A stretch of DNA of 64,000 bases from Pantoea sp. SOD02 (GCF_024707505.1 NZ_CP102604.1:4092001-4156000); one strand, 5' to 3'. Positions 11,415-20,476 are shown, counted from the stretch's first letter. Notes: generated from the letters alone by a model not told the origin. A program made the numbers and translations.

Positions 11415-12056
11415 TTAAATCCCGTACTCTTTGCGATACGCGCGCACTTTCGCCAGATGATCAGCCATCTCCGGCTTCTCTTCCAGGTAATCAATCAATT
11501 CAGCCAGCGTAATAATCGCGGTGACTTTGCATTTATAGTCGCGTTCCACTTCCTGAATCGCCGAAATATCGCTGCGGCCGCGTTCCTGACGATCCAGCGA
11601 AATCAGCACGCCCGCTAACGTCGCGTTATGCGCACTGATGATATCCATTGATTCACGAATCGCGGTGCCGGCGGTGATCACATCGTCCACCAGCATCACT
11701 TTGCCTTGCAGCGGGCTGCCGACCAGCAAACCGCCTTCGCCGTGATCTTTGGCTTCTTTGCGGTTAAAGCAGTAAGGCACGTCACGCTCATGATGATCGG
11801 CCAGCGCTACCGCAGTAGTGGTGGCAATCGGAATACCTTTATATGCTGGACCAAACAGCAGGTCGAAATCGACGCCGCCATCGACGAGCGCCTGCGCGTA
11901 GAAACGACCTAACAGTGCTAAATCGCGACCGGTGTTAAACAGACCGGCATTGAAGAAATAGGGGCTTTTACGTCCCGATTTCAGGGTGAACTCACCAAAC
12001 TTCAGCACCCCTTTGTTCAGGGCGAATTCAATAAACTGACGCTGCCAGGCTTTCAT
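11415..12056 (-). CDS. pyrE: Orotate phosphoribosyltransferase
   Basis: Converts orotate and PRPP to orotidine 5'-phosphate, the fifth step of pyrimidine synthesis. The 213 residues equal the E. coli length. The PRPP-binding motif [13 protein letters not shown] is near residues 120-132, and the N-terminal [16 protein letters not shown] is typical. It follows rph with an attenuator-like hairpin in the 49-bp gap, so expression should depend on UTP level through transcription-translation coupling, as is known for E. coli rph-pyrE. Confidence 0.97.
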   Translation of the reverse strand: MKAWQRQFIEFALNKGVLKFGEFTLKSGRKSPYFFNAGLFNTGRDLALLGRFYAQALVDGGVDFDLLFGPAYKGIPIATTTAVALADHHERDVPYCFNRKEAKDHGEGGLLVGSPLQGKVMLVDDVITAGTAIRESMDIISAHNATLAGVLISLDRQERGRSDISAIQEVERDYKCKVTAIITLAELIDYLEEKPEMADHLAKVRAYRKEYGI

Positions 12057-12072
12057 TTCTCACTCCTCAAAT

Positions 12073-12101
12073 AAAGAAAAGGCGACTCTGTGGTCGCCTG
12101 T
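12073..12101 (-). terminator. pyrE attenuator between rph and pyrE
   Basis: Read on the minus strand, the stem AGGCGAC / GTCGCCT is followed by TTTTCTTT, 5-6 bp after the rph stop and about 20 bp before the pyrE start. This is the layout of the UTP-sensing attenuator of E. coli pyrE, in which ribosomes finishing rph prevent the hairpin from forming. Confidence 0.82.
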
Positions 12102-12105
12102 TACA

Positions 12106-12822
12106 TCAATTAGTTAGCGCCGCTTTCTGCGCCTGAATCAACTGCTCAATGCCGCCTCGCGCCAGCGCCAGCAGCTGCAGTAACTCGTCGTGGCTGAAGG
12201 GCTCACCTTCTGCGGTACCCTGCACTTCAATCATGCGACCGTCTTCGGTCATCACCACGTTCATATCAGTTTCTGCGGCGGAATCTTCCACATACTCCAG
12301 ATCGCACAGCGCTTCACCGCCGACGATACCCACAGAAATCGCCGCCACCATGCCTTTCAGCGGGCTGGCTTTCAGCTTGCCAGCAGCAACCAGCGCGTTC
12401 AACGCATCGGCCAGCGCCACGCAGGCACCGGTAATCGATGCGGTACGCGTGCCGCCATCGGCCTGAATCACGTCGCAATCCAGCGTGATGGTGAATTCAC
12501 CCAGCGCTTCCAAATCCACTGCCGCGCGCAGTGAACGGGCGATCAGACGCTGAATCTCCAGCGTACGGCCACCCTGTTTGCCTTTGGCCGCTTCACGCGC
12601 CATGCGGCTGTGGGTAGAACGCGGCAGCATGCCATATTCTGCGGTAATCCAGCCTTGACCTTTGCCTTTGAGGAAACGCGGCACGCTCTCTTCGACGGTT
12701 GCGGTGCACAGCACTTTGGTTTCGCCGAACTCAACGAGCACAGAGCCTTCTGCATGTTTGGTGTAGTGACGAGTGAGTGTGACGGGACGTGTTTCAGATG
12801 CACTACGGCCTGCTGGACGCAT
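12106..12822 (-). CDS. rph: Ribonuclease PH
   Basis: Phosphate-dependent 3'-5' exoribonuclease that trims tRNA precursors and degrades structured RNA. The 238-residue reading frame is complete, with [20 protein letters not shown] at the N-terminus, [19 protein letters not shown] in the middle and [13 protein letters not shown] in the phosphate-binding core. E. coli K-12 carries a frameshifted rph; here the C-terminus ([13 protein letters not shown]) is intact, so the ribosome stops close to the pyrE attenuator. Divergent from the nucleoside permease gene at 12964. Confidence 0.96.
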   Translation of the reverse strand: MRPAGRSASETRPVTLTRHYTKHAEGSVLVEFGETKVLCTATVEESVPRFLKGKGQGWITAEYGMLPRSTHSRMAREAAKGKQGGRTLEIQRLIARSLRAAVDLEALGEFTITLDCDVIQADGGTRTASITGACVALADALNALVAAGKLKASPLKGMVAAISVGIVGGEALCDLEYVEDSAAETDMNVVMTEDGRMIEVQGTAEGEPFSHDELLQLLALARGGIEQLIQAQKAALTN

Positions 12823-12963
12823 GGTTTCTCTCCGGCTTGCTTAGGTTTGGCTGCGCATTATACGGACTTCAGCTGCGGCTGTCCTGCCCACGATCGCCAC
12901 AATCCTGGATGAAATTCTGTGGTGGCTGTGGCTAAATGCGCGTTTCACCCCAAAAAAAGATAA

Positions 12964-14151
12964 ATGATGATCGCGATACTCCATTTCCTGCTGGCGCTGG
13001 TGGTGATCTTTGCCCTTGCGCTATTGGTCAGCCACGACCGCAAACGCATTCGTCCCCGCTTTATTATTCAGCTGCTGATTGTTGAAGCCGCGCTGGGCTG
13101 GTTCTTCCTGCATTCGGCGGGCGGCCAATCGGTGGTCTCTGCGGTGGGCGGCTTCTTCGAAACCTTATTAACCTACGCCGCGCAAGGGACCAACTTTGTC
13201 TTCGGTAATATGGCGGATCAGGGATTAGCCTTTATTTTCCTCGGCGTGCTCTGCCCGATTGTGTTTATTTCCGCACTGATCGGCATTTTGCAGCACTGGC
13301 GCATTCTGCCGCTGCTGATTCGCGCCGTTGGTACTCTGTTGTCGAAGGTGAATGGCATGGGCAAGCTGGAGTCGTTTAACGCTGTCAGCACCTTGATTCT
13401 CGGCCAATCGGAGAACTTCATCGCTTATAAAGGCATTCTCGCCGATATCTCCGCTCCGCGTATGTACACCATGGCGGCGACGGCGATGTCGACGGTTTCG
13501 CTATCGATTGTTGGCGCGTATATGTCGATGATTGATGCCAAATATGTGGTCGCGGCGCTGCTGCTCAATATGTTCAGCACCTTTATTATCCTCTCGATCA
13601 TCAATCCAACCCGTCCGGAAAATGAAGAGCAGATTGCGCTGGATAAGATGCACGAAGATCAGAGCTTCTTTGAGATGCTGGGCGAATATATTCTCGCCGG
13701 TTTTAAAGTGGCGATGATCATCATGGCGATGCTGATTGGTTTTATCGCACTGATTGCAGCGATCAATGCGCTGTTTTCTGCGGTATTTGGCTACAGCTTC
13801 CAGCAGCTACTCGGCTACGTTTTCTATCCGTTTGCGTGGCTGGTTGGCATTCCGTCCGCTGATGCCTTGCAGGCGGCGAGTATTATGGCCACCAAACTGG
13901 TGGCGAATGAATTTGTCGCGATGATCGAGCTGAAGAAAGTGGCGGCTGAGATGACGCCGCGCGGATTGGGGATTCTGTCAGTGTTCCTGGTTTCGTTCGC
14001 TAACTTCGCCTCAATCGGCATCGTTGCCGGTGCGATTAAAGGCCTGAACGAGAAACAGGGCAATGTGGTTTCACGCTTTGGCTGGAAGCTGGTGTATGGC
14101 TCCACGCTGGTGAGCTTGCTCTCGGCCGCATTCGCCGGGCTGTTTATCTGA
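12964..14151 (+). CDS. nupC: NupC-type concentrative nucleoside:proton symporter
   Basis: A 395-residue inner-membrane protein of the CNT family that imports nucleosides with protons. The N-terminal helices ([18 protein letters not shown]), the conserved [17 protein letters not shown], the substrate-site stretch [11 protein letters not shown] near residues 145-155 and the C-terminal [18 protein letters not shown] all match E. coli NupC closely. In E. coli nupC is not next to rph, so its position by the pyrE-rph genes is lineage-specific. Because paralogues exist (NupX, PsuT types), the symbol is a best match rather than certain orthology. ATG codons at 12964 and 12967 are equivalent. Confidence 0.88.
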   Translation: MMIAILHFLLALVVIFALALLVSHDRKRIRPRFIIQLLIVEAALGWFFLHSAGGQSVVSAVGGFFETLLTYAAQGTNFVFGNMADQGLAFIFLGVLCPIVFISALIGILQHWRILPLLIRAVGTLLSKVNGMGKLESFNAVSTLILGQSENFIAYKGILADISAPRMYTMAATAMSTVSLSIVGAYMSMIDAKYVVAALLLNMFSTFIILSIINPTRPENEEQIALDKMHEDQSFFEMLGEYILAGFKVAMIIMAMLIGFIALIAAINALFSAVFGYSFQQLLGYVFYPFAWLVGIPSADALQAASIMATKLVANEFVAMIELKKVAAEMTPRGLGILSVFLVSFANFASIGIVAGAIKGLNEKQGNVVSRFGWKLVYGSTLVSLLSAAFAGLFI

Positions 14152-14157
14152 TAACGC

Positions 14158-14186
14158 ATGGCGGCTGCATGGCCGCCATTTTTTTA
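14158..14186. terminator. Bidirectional terminator between nupC and the lipoprotein gene
   Basis: Stem ATGGCGGC / GCCGCCAT with a 6-nt loop followed by a run of seven T on the plus strand. It ends within the stop codon of the convergent gene at 14184. Confidence 0.8.
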
Positions 14187-14630
14187 AAACGCCACGCACA
14201 CCAATGAATCAACTCGCATCACCGATTCCTGCTCAAAGCGCTTTTTATACACGTCACGCAGCTTATTGATGCTCTCAGAACTCGCTAAATCCGGATTGTG
14301 AATCAGCATCAGCGCTTTGCTGTTTTCCCGCGCCAGCTTGCCGTTCTCGCCCAGCCACTGCCCTTTTGCGTCATATACCGATAAACCGTCTTTGAAACGC
14401 GGCGTCACATCGTTATCAACAAACTGCTGCCATTCGCTGCTGCTGACGATGCCACCTTTCGGTTTGTTCATGCCAAACCACAACGTGGTTTGCATCATCA
14501 CGTCACCCGAACCGCATACCGCGACCGGCGCAGTGTTGGGCGGGATCTGTTGCGTTGCTGTCGACGGTGCCTGACAGCCGGCGAGCAGTAAGGTTAATAA
14601 AGCAGGAAGAGCCAGAGAGCGGAACATCAC
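14184..14630 (-). CDS. DUF3574 family putative lipoprotein
   Basis: A 148-residue protein with a lipoprotein signal peptide (MMFRSLALPALLTLLLAGC) whose lipobox LAGC puts the acylated cysteine at residue 19. The mature part has TTLWFGMNKPKGG, SSEWQQFVDNDVTPRF and SVMRVDSLVCVAF, the pattern of DUF3574 proteins, whose function is unknown. It should be anchored in the envelope facing the periplasm. It stands alone between convergent nupC and divergent yicC. Confidence 0.8.
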   Translation of the reverse strand: MMFRSLALPALLTLLLAGCQAPSTATQQIPPNTAPVAVCGSGDVMMQTTLWFGMNKPKGGIVSSSEWQQFVDNDVTPRFKDGLSVYDAKGQWLGENGKLARENSKALMLIHNPDLASSESINKLRDVYKKRFEQESVMRVDSLVCVAF

Positions 14631-14783
14631 TTCATCCTTTTAAGCGAACCAGCGCTAAGCATAAGTGTCTGTCGGCAAAAGGGGTAATTTTTTGTTATTC
14701 AAGCTTAAGTGCGCTTATGCCTGTTAGCGTTGAGGCTGCCTCGCTATACTTCACCCAACATTTCTGAAAAAGAGAAGACGACT

Positions 14784-15647
14784 ATGATTCGCAGTATGAC
14801 CGCTTACGCCCGCCGCGAAGCCAAAGGCCACTGGGGCAGCGCCGCCTGGGAAATCCGTTCGGTTAACCAGCGCTATCTGGAAACCTATATCCGTCTGCCG
14901 GAGCAATTTCGTGGTCTGGAGCCGGTAATCCGCGAGCGCATCCGCAATCGCCTGACGCGCGGTAAAATCGAGTGCAACCTGCGTTATGACGCCGATGCCA
15001 GCGCGCAAGGCGAACTGCAGCTGAATGAATCGCTGGCCAAGCAGCTGGTGCAGGCCGCCAACTGGGTGAAGATGCAGAGTGATGAAGGTGCGATTAATCC
15101 GCTGGATATTCTGCGCTGGCCGGGCGTGATGTCCGCGCAAGAGCAGGATCTCGACGCTATCAATGCTGAACTGCTGGTCGCGCTGGATGGCGCATTGGAT
15201 GACTTTATCGAAGCGCGTGAAAGCGAAGGTACAGCGCTGAAAGCTATGATTGAACATCGTCTGGAAGGCGTATCGCACGAAGTCAGCAAAGTGCGCGCGC
15301 AGATGCCAGAAGTGATCAAATGGCAGCGCGAGCGTCTGGTGACCAAGCTGGAAGAAGCCGAAGTGCAGCTGGAAAATAATCGCCTCGAGCAAGAGCTGGT
15401 AATGATGGCGCAGCGCACCGATGTTTCAGAAGAGTTGGATCGTCTGGATGCGCACGTTAAAGAGACCTACAACATCCTGAAAAAGAAAGAAGCCGTTGGC
15501 CGCCGCCTCGACTTTATGATGCAGGAGTTCAACCGCGAATCGAACACGCTGGCTTCGAAATCGATTAACGCCGAGATCACTACTTCAGCGATTGAGCTGA
15601 AGGTGTTGATTGAGCAGATGCGTGAGCAGATTCAGAATATCGAGTAA
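14784..15647 (+). CDS. yicC: YicC family endoribonuclease
   Basis: A 287-residue protein, identical in length to E. coli YicC, with MIRSMTAYARRE at the N-terminus and the conserved C-terminal half (GRRLDFMMQEFNRESNTLASKS, then the ELKVLIEQMREQIQNIE helix). Members were shown to be endoribonucleases acting on small RNAs such as RyhB. The frame is open back to 14709, but the start at 14784 follows AGAGAAGACG and matches homologues. The last 21 bp of the gene are duplicated at 27619-27639, because an integrative element has used the yicC 3' end as its attachment site without destroying the gene. Confidence 0.95.
   Translation: MIRSMTAYARREAKGHWGSAAWEIRSVNQRYLETYIRLPEQFRGLEPVIRERIRNRLTRGKIECNLRYDADASAQGELQLNESLAKQLVQAANWVKMQSDEGAINPLDILRWPGVMSAQEQDLDAINAELLVALDGALDDFIEARESEGTALKAMIEHRLEGVSHEVSKVRAQMPEVIKWQRERLVTKLEEAEVQLENNRLEQELVMMAQRTDVSEELDRLDAHVKETYNILKKKEAVGRRLDFMMQEFNRESNTLASKSINAEITTSAIELKVLIEQMREQIQNIE
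15627..15647. repeat. attL: 3' end of yicC
   Basis: Contains CAGATTCAGAATAT, one variable base (C here) and GAGTAA including the yicC stop codon. Twenty of 21 bases match the copy at 27619-27639. Confidence 0.85.
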
Positions 15648-15683
15648 GAAATCACGAGAATGCATCAGCTAGCATAAACCCTA

Positions 15684-15712
15684 AAAGCCCGCACCATAGC
15701 GGGCTTTGTTGT
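15684..15712 (+). terminator. Hairpin terminator between attL and the integrase gene
   Basis: Stem AAAGCCCGC / GCGGGCTTT with a 6-nt loop followed by GTTGT. It lies inside the element and can terminate yicC transcription before the integrase gene. Confidence 0.7.
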
Positions 15713-15757
15713 CTCTATAGACTAGCATTAAGAAGCAACAAAGCGCACACTTAGCGC

Positions 15758-15806
15758 GTACCCAAGATTGTACCCACAAGCTTATGGGTACATCTCTTTG
15801 TGTACA
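15758..15806. other. Cluster of short repeats upstream of int, candidate arm-type sites
   Basis: GTACCCA occurs at 15758 and 15770 and, inverted as TGGGTAC, at 15785; GTGTACA occurs at 15800. GTGTACA appears twice again at 27538-27556 near attR. Such short repeats beside the core sites suggest integrase or directionality-factor binding; this is inference. Confidence 0.4.
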
Positions 15807-15828
15807 CCTTCTTAATCAGGTTCTAGTA

Positions 15829-17055
15829 ATGCCAAAACTCACCGACATCCAGATTCGTGCCTGGATCAAAAACAGGGAATTTTTCGAAGGCCGTTCCGAT
15901 GGGAATGGGCTTTACCTTCGTCACAGGGAAGTGGACCGGGCACCTAGCTGGCGTTTTCGCTACAAGCTAGCAGGTAAAGCACGCATCATGCTGATTGGCT
16001 CGTATGGTGAGGTATCTCTATCAAAAGCTCGCGAAATAGCCAAAGAGTTATCGGCTCGGGTTGCACTTGGCTATGACGTCGCGGGCGAAAAGCAGCAACG
16101 CAAAACTGATGCGCTAAAGAAAATAGAAGACGACAAAAACGCAATGCGCGTTTCTCAACTCGCTGCTGAGTATTACGAACGGCAGATCCTCCCGCGCTGG
16201 AAACACCCTGACATCTTGCGACGCCGTATCGAGAAAGATATCAATCCCTGCATTGGCAAAATGCGCGTCGAAGATGTGAAACCACGCCATATCGACGCGA
16301 TGCTTAAAGGCATCGTAGACAGAGGCGCACCCACTATCGCTACTGATGTGCTGCGCTGGACGCGTCGGATTTTTGATTACGGCATCAAACGGCATGCACT
16401 GGAGATCAACCCTTGCTCGGCATTTGAGGTTTCTGATGCTGGTGGAAAAGAAGAAGCCCGTACGCGTTGGTTAAGCCGGGATGAACTGGTGCAGCTCTTT
16501 AAAGCCATGCATAAAGCCAAAGGTTTCAGCCGCCAGAATGAGCTGACGTTTAAGCTATTGCTCGCCCTGTGCGTAAGGAAGATGGAGCTTTGTGCGGCTC
16601 GCTGGGAAGAGTTCGATCTAGAGGAAAAGATTTGGCATTTACCAGCGGAACGAACCAAGAATGGCGATGCCATTGACATTCCATTGCCCGAACAAGCCGT
16701 GGAGTGGCTAAAAGAACTTCATACCCACTCACTCAACAGCAAATGGGTGTTACCTGCACGCAAAATGCAGCACCGCATGATCCCTCATATTCAGGAAAGT
16801 ACGCTGCCCGTAGCCCTAGCGAAAGTCAGAGCTGAGATGCCCGGCGTCCCCAATTTCACCATTCATGATTTCAGACGCACTGCCCGCAGCCACCTTGCGG
16901 CATTAGGCGTCGATCCTGTGGTTGCTGAGCGTTGCCTGAATCACCGTATTAAGGGTGTTGAGGGCATTTATAACCGGCATCAGTACTTTGAGGAAAGGAA
17001 AGCAGCGTTAAAGCTTTGGGCTAACCAATTGGATGCATTAGAGCGGGAAAATTAA
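15829..17055 (+). CDS. int: Tyrosine recombinase, P4-type integrase
   Basis: A 408-residue integrase starting at MPKLTDIQIRAWI; the frame is open back to 15784, but those residues are not family-like. It has the N-terminal arm-binding DUF4102-type domain (about residues 1-85), a central SAM-like core-binding domain (about 105-200) and a catalytic domain with Arg250, His346-x-x-Arg349, His372 and the nucleophile Tyr381 (GIYNRHQY). All catalytic residues are present, so it is probably active. It lies just inside attL, the usual position, and directs site-specific integration into the yicC 3' end. Confidence 0.94.
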   Translation: MPKLTDIQIRAWIKNREFFEGRSDGNGLYLRHREVDRAPSWRFRYKLAGKARIMLIGSYGEVSLSKAREIAKELSARVALGYDVAGEKQQRKTDALKKIEDDKNAMRVSQLAAEYYERQILPRWKHPDILRRRIEKDINPCIGKMRVEDVKPRHIDAMLKGIVDRGAPTIATDVLRWTRRIFDYGIKRHALEINPCSAFEVSDAGGKEEARTRWLSRDELVQLFKAMHKAKGFSRQNELTFKLLLALCVRKMELCAARWEEFDLEEKIWHLPAERTKNGDAIDIPLPEQAVEWLKELHTHSLNSKWVLPARKMQHRMIPHIQESTLPVALAKVRAEMPGVPNFTIHDFRRTARSHLAALGVDPVVAERCLNHRIKGVEGIYNRHQYFEERKAALKLWANQLDALEREN

Positions 17056-17100
17056 TATTCCCCCGCAGTTAAACATCAAGTAATTATCAGAGGATTTCAC

Positions 17101-17817
17101 ATGGTTAAGAAACCAGCTTTACCGGAACGTCTCTTCTATAAACTTCCCTATCTTGCCAAGAAATTGAATTGTGAGATAGACGATCTTGTTCATTTTGCAG
17201 CCTCTTCAGAAATGAAGCTATCCGTCTTCATTGATAAGCTGGAGATGAAGCCCTCAATGGCATTATGCTCCTACAAGCCATTTGAATTACTAGATGAGAT
17301 TAACGAAGGCTGGTCTATTTATGGCATAAATGCACGAAGTGATTCGTGTGGAAAAATAATATCAAACACTTATGATTTTGAGAGTATTCAGGGGTTCTTC
17401 TATATTATACCCAAAGATCTATTCGCACTTGAGTTCACCGCAGATAAAAAACATGTTGATGTCGCTTTTCTACTAACGCATCCAGATACTGAAGAAGGCT
17501 ATTACATCACGCAAACATCCGGATTTTTGTCAGTTAATTTCGATAATATTTGCATAATGGCTAGTGAATTAAGAAAAATCGGTAATAAGCTTGAAATGCC
17601 CTTTTTAAAGTCGGTTCCAAAACCCGAATCGAAAAAAACCATTAACAAGCAAGCTGAAATTATCCATGCTTTAATGACAATTATCTTTCATGATATTGAA
17701 TTAGATAGCTATTCTCCTGCAAAAATCAACGCGATGCTTCAAGCTTCAGCAGCTGAAAAAGGCAAAAAATTTCCTGAAATCACTGACAAAATTCTCGGTG
17801 AATACATGAAAATCTGA
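17101..17817 (+). CDS. Hypothetical protein of the satellite element
   Basis: A 238-residue protein I do not recognise. It starts behind AGAGGA (13 bp upstream of ATG 17101). The N-terminal part (KLPYLAKKLNCEIDDLVHFAAS) resembles a small helical DNA-binding or adaptor segment, the middle is mixed alpha/beta, and the C-terminal 70 residues are charged and helical (IINKQAEIIHALMTIIFHD-like, then SPAKINAMLQASAAEKGK). It has no signal peptide or membrane segment, so it is probably cytosolic. It sits between int and alpha-type regulatory sequences upstream of alpA, where satellites often carry regulatory genes. Codon use is AT-rich. Confidence 0.6.
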   Translation: MVKKPALPERLFYKLPYLAKKLNCEIDDLVHFAASSEMKLSVFIDKLEMKPSMALCSYKPFELLDEINEGWSIYGINARSDSCGKIISNTYDFESIQGFFYIIPKDLFALEFTADKKHVDVAFLLTHPDTEEGYYITQTSGFLSVNFDNICIMASELRKIGNKLEMPFLKSVPKPESKKTINKQAEIIHALMTIIFHDIELDSYSPAKINAMLQASAAEKGKKFPEITDKILGEYMKI

Positions 17818-17828
17818 ACATTTTATAA

Positions 17829-17860
17829 GGAATATTCCACCTGAGCCGTTGGAATATTCC
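17829..17860. promoter_or_regulatory. Twin palindromic operator upstream of alpA
   Basis: The perfect 10-bp palindrome GGAATATTCC occurs at 17829-17838 and 17851-17860, spaced 22 bp start to start, close to two helical turns. This suggests cooperative binding of a dimeric regulator controlling alpA and the replication genes. Confidence 0.6.
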
Positions 17861-17876
17861 ATTATCAATGCCCTTT

Positions 17877-17922
17877 CCTCAGCAGAGTTCCCTCTTGTAG
17901 GACCCATTAACAACTGCTGAGG
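17877..17922 (+). promoter_or_regulatory. alpA leader hairpin that includes the Shine-Dalgarno
   Basis: CCTCAGCAG (17877-17885) pairs with CTGCTGAGG (17914-17922). The 3' arm overlaps GAGGAG, the likely ribosome-binding site of alpA 12 bp further on, so pairing would hide the site. Confidence 0.55.
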
Positions 17923-17935
17923 AGCAACGAAGTTT

Positions 17936-18169
17936 ATGAACCATCAAGAACACTCAGATTCAGGTCTGCCCACTACCGGTTTCATCCGTCGTCATCGCCT
18001 GGCTCAATTGCTCGGCGTCCACGTCTCAACCATTGATCGTAAAGTAAAAAATGGCACCCTTCCTCGCCCGATCAAGCTCTCTGACAAAGTGACCGCTTTC
18101 GATGCCGCCGAGTTGCATCGCTGGCTTGAAGATCGCATCGCTATTTCAAACGGAGGCGATCATGATTAG
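17936..18169 (+). CDS. alpA: AlpA-family transcriptional regulator
   Basis: A 77-residue MerR-like winged-helix protein: GFIRRHRLAQLLGVHVSTIDRKVKNGTLPRPIK is the AlpA pattern with the DNA-reading helix at STIDRKVKNG (residues 36-45). In P4-like satellites and Gram-negative PICIs, AlpA activates excision or replication modules. It is coupled to the following gene (ATG 18162 lies before the alpA stop) and preceded by twin palindromes and a hairpin leader. Confidence 0.9.
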   Translation: MNHQEHSDSGLPTTGFIRRHRLAQLLGVHVSTIDRKVKNGTLPRPIKLSDKVTAFDAAELHRWLEDRIAISNGGDHD

Positions 18170-18530
18170 TAGCTTAAAATTCAATAAGCTGCACAATCAG
18201 GTTGCAGCGTTAACAGAGCGTGTTGAGCAACTCGAAATTCATGTCGAAGCGTTGAATAACAATGAAAGCAACCAGATCCCATTAGGCATGAGCCTTCTCT
18301 CTACACTCGCGGCAGAATACGGTATCAGTACCAAAAAAGCCGAAGTGTTAGCTCGCAATACTGGTGTTCTTCTAGCTATGACTAAAAACGGTCGCTACAT
18401 TGCCCAGGAAGAAAAATTTCATGAAGCGGCTAAACGAGTTCTGAGCCAAGCTAAGCGCAAATACGGATCAGCATACTGGCAGCATCCATTGATCGGTAAA
18501 TTTCTGATGAGCGGAGGGCAAGCAAAATGA
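18162..18530 (+). CDS. Hypothetical coiled-coil protein between alpA and primase
   Basis: A 122-residue protein starting at ATG 18162 behind CGGAGG; it overlaps alpA by 8 bp and the primase gene by 4 bp, so the three are translationally coupled. Residues 4-35 (NKLHNQVAALTERVEQLEIHVEALNNN) form a strong coiled coil, which suggests oligomerisation. The rest has a small helical domain (LLSTLAAEYGISTKKAEVLARNTGVLLAM) that could bind DNA. No family is recognised. Position suggests a replication or regulation accessory factor. Confidence 0.65.
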   Translation: MISSLKFNKLHNQVAALTERVEQLEIHVEALNNNESNQIPLGMSLLSTLAAEYGISTKKAEVLARNTGVLLAMTKNGRYIAQEEKFHEAAKRVLSQAKRKYGSAYWQHPLIGKFLMSGGQAK

Positions 18531-20245
18531 GCCAGCCATCCATCATTATCGAGGACATGTCTGATGCGTTGTTCTCATGCGTATATAGCTGGGTTAACGG
18601 TCACAACCTCAGCGATGATGACATCTGCGCCGCTGCGGTACGACACAGCAGCCCTTCATCGCGTTATGCGGCTCTTGTTGAATACCTTAAATCCACGTTA
18701 TTGAAATCGCCCGGTCAGTACGAAGAACAGTGCAATGCAGGGCTGATCGTAACCGACCGCGACAAGCAGAAAAAAAACCGTGTTGCCGCAGTTGCCAGCC
18801 TGATTGGCAATGATGAAACGAAAGCGATCCTGTGTGACGCCGAACGTATAAACCAAGTGTTTGGTCACTCCACGCCCACGATTGCAGAATTAACCGCAAG
18901 CGCTTCACTCCCATCATTAGCTCAAATGGCACCTAACCAACGTGCCGACGCCTTGCTTGCCTTAAACCAAGGACTCCTCTGCATCCACCGTGAATCAGAC
19001 ACGGCTTTTAAATACAACGGTTCACACTGGCACCCCATCTTGGATGCTGAGCTGGAAAGCCAAATGGCAAAGCTGTTCCGAGAATCGGACTGCCCCTTTT
19101 CTAAAAAGTCGGTTACTGCCGTAGTCCAAACGTTGAAGATTGAACTAACAGCGCTAGGCGTTCCTAACAAAACTCTGCTCGGCTTTGCTAATGGCGTGTT
19201 CAACATTGAGACCGGAGTATTTCGCAAGCACCAACGGGATGATTGGCTGCTAAGCGTCAACGCTGTCAATTACTCACCAGCAGCTCAGGAGGAGACTTTG
19301 CAATCCCATGCTCAAGCCTTCTGGAAATGGCTGATGGAGTCGGTATCGCATGATGCTGTCAAAGCTAACCGGCTGCTAGCTGCGTTTTATATGGTGCTCA
19401 CCAAGCGTTACGATTGGCAGCTCTTTCTTGAGATCACTGGCCCAGGCGGTAGCGGTAAAAGCATTTTCGCCAGCATTTGCCGCATGCTGGTGGGTGATGA
19501 TAACTGTGTATCCGCAAGCATTGGTGCGCTTGAGAAGCCTCGCGAACGTGCCTTATTGGTTGGAAAATCACTGATACTGCTGCCTGATATGGCCCGCTAC
19601 GTTGGCGAAGGGGCTGGCATTAAAGCGATTACAGGTGGTGATAGCGTAGATGTCGATCCTAAATACAAGGCTCCTTACTCAACCTCTATCCCAGCGGTTA
19701 TTGTTGCCGTTAATAATAATGCCATGTCCTTCAATGATCGTAGCGGTGGTATCAGCCGCCGACGCGTGATTTTCAATTTTCCCAATGTTGTGCCTGAAGC
19801 CGAGCGCGATCCGTTACTGCTTTATAAAATCCAGAATGAACTTCCCGCTGTGACTCGCCATCTTCTTGGACTGTTCGAAACTCCACAGGAGGCCAAACAT
19901 CTGTTACTGGAGCAACGGAAATCTAAAGAAGCTCTTGCTGTCAAACAAGATGGTGATTCGCTGGTGGGCTTTGCCAGTTATCTTGCAATTGCAACTGACG
20001 GTCGCGGCATGTTTATTGGTAAAGCCGATATGACACCTCAAAACCCCCGCCGCTATCTCTTTCATGCGTATCAGAAATATATGAGTTCATTGGGGCACGC
20101 TAAGCCACTTAACCTGACACGATTCGGAATCGATATTAAAGGGGTATTGAAAGAGTATGGCATCGACTATAGCAAGAAGCGGTTCTCTGATGGCTACCAA
20201 ACCAACGTCATACTCACTAATGATGCTGAAGAGTGGTTGAATTGA
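18527..20245 (+). CDS. P4-type phage/plasmid primase-helicase (SF3)
   Basis: A 572-residue replication protein. The Walker A motif GPGGSGKS is at residues 305-312, followed by LILLPDM (Walker B-like, near 349-355) and the SF3 helicase segment IVAVNNNAM with the downstream RRVIFNFPNVV arginines. A D5-N-like region precedes it (about 145-260), and the C-terminal 80 residues look like a winged helix (RFGIDIKGVLKEYGIDYSKKRF) that would bind origin repeats. It is shorter than P4 alpha (777 residues) and seems to lack a full primase/toprim domain. The putative origin lies directly downstream. Confidence 0.9.
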   Translation: MSQPSIIIEDMSDALFSCVYSWVNGHNLSDDDICAAAVRHSSPSSRYAALVEYLKSTLLKSPGQYEEQCNAGLIVTDRDKQKKNRVAAVASLIGNDETKAILCDAERINQVFGHSTPTIAELTASASLPSLAQMAPNQRADALLALNQGLLCIHRESDTAFKYNGSHWHPILDAELESQMAKLFRESDCPFSKKSVTAVVQTLKIELTALGVPNKTLLGFANGVFNIETGVFRKHQRDDWLLSVNAVNYSPAAQEETLQSHAQAFWKWLMESVSHDAVKANRLLAAFYMVLTKRYDWQLFLEITGPGGSGKSIFASICRMLVGDDNCVSASIGALEKPRERALLVGKSLILLPDMARYVGEGAGIKAITGGDSVDVDPKYKAPYSTSIPAVIVAVNNNAMSFNDRSGGISRRRVIFNFPNVVPEAERDPLLLYKIQNELPAVTRHLLGLFETPQEAKHLLLEQRKSKEALAVKQDGDSLVGFASYLAIATDGRGMFIGKADMTPQNPRRYLFHAYQKYMSSLGHAKPLNLTRFGIDIKGVLKEYGIDYSKKRFSDGYQTNVILTNDAEEWLN

Positions 20246-20273
20246 TTCACTGGTGTGTTTATTTTTTAATACA

Positions 20274-20476
20274 AAGTATTCATCACTGTTCATTTGGGAA
20301 CATGTTTTTATATTCCAACTAGGTAGATGATGAATACTTTCCCTTATCCTTACATAAGTATGCATCACTGTTCACATTAGACATGAAGAGATCATGAACA
20401 TCACCGCCAGCCGGATGAATGGGATTTATCATTATTTTTCATGCTGTAGAGACGGATTATGAATAGGTGAACACTT
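20274..20476. other. Candidate replication origin with iteron-like repeats
   Basis: AAGTATTCATCACTGTTCA (20274-20292) recurs at 20356-20374 with one mismatch, an inverted partial copy GATGATGAATACTT is at 20326-20339, and GGTGAACACTT is at 20466. The TGAACAG core resembles the repeats bound by P4 alpha. The AT-rich setting right after the helicase gene fits an origin. The remaining 190 bp up to hcp hold no gene I can support. Confidence 0.55.

Noticed and set aside
15627..15830. tRNA or tmRNA gene as integration target
   Set aside because: No tRNA cloverleaf was found; the duplicated sequence is the yicC coding end.
20274..20476. CRISPR array in the repeat region after the helicase
   Set aside because: Only two full repeats, irregular spacing and inverted copies; an origin fits better and no cas genes are present.
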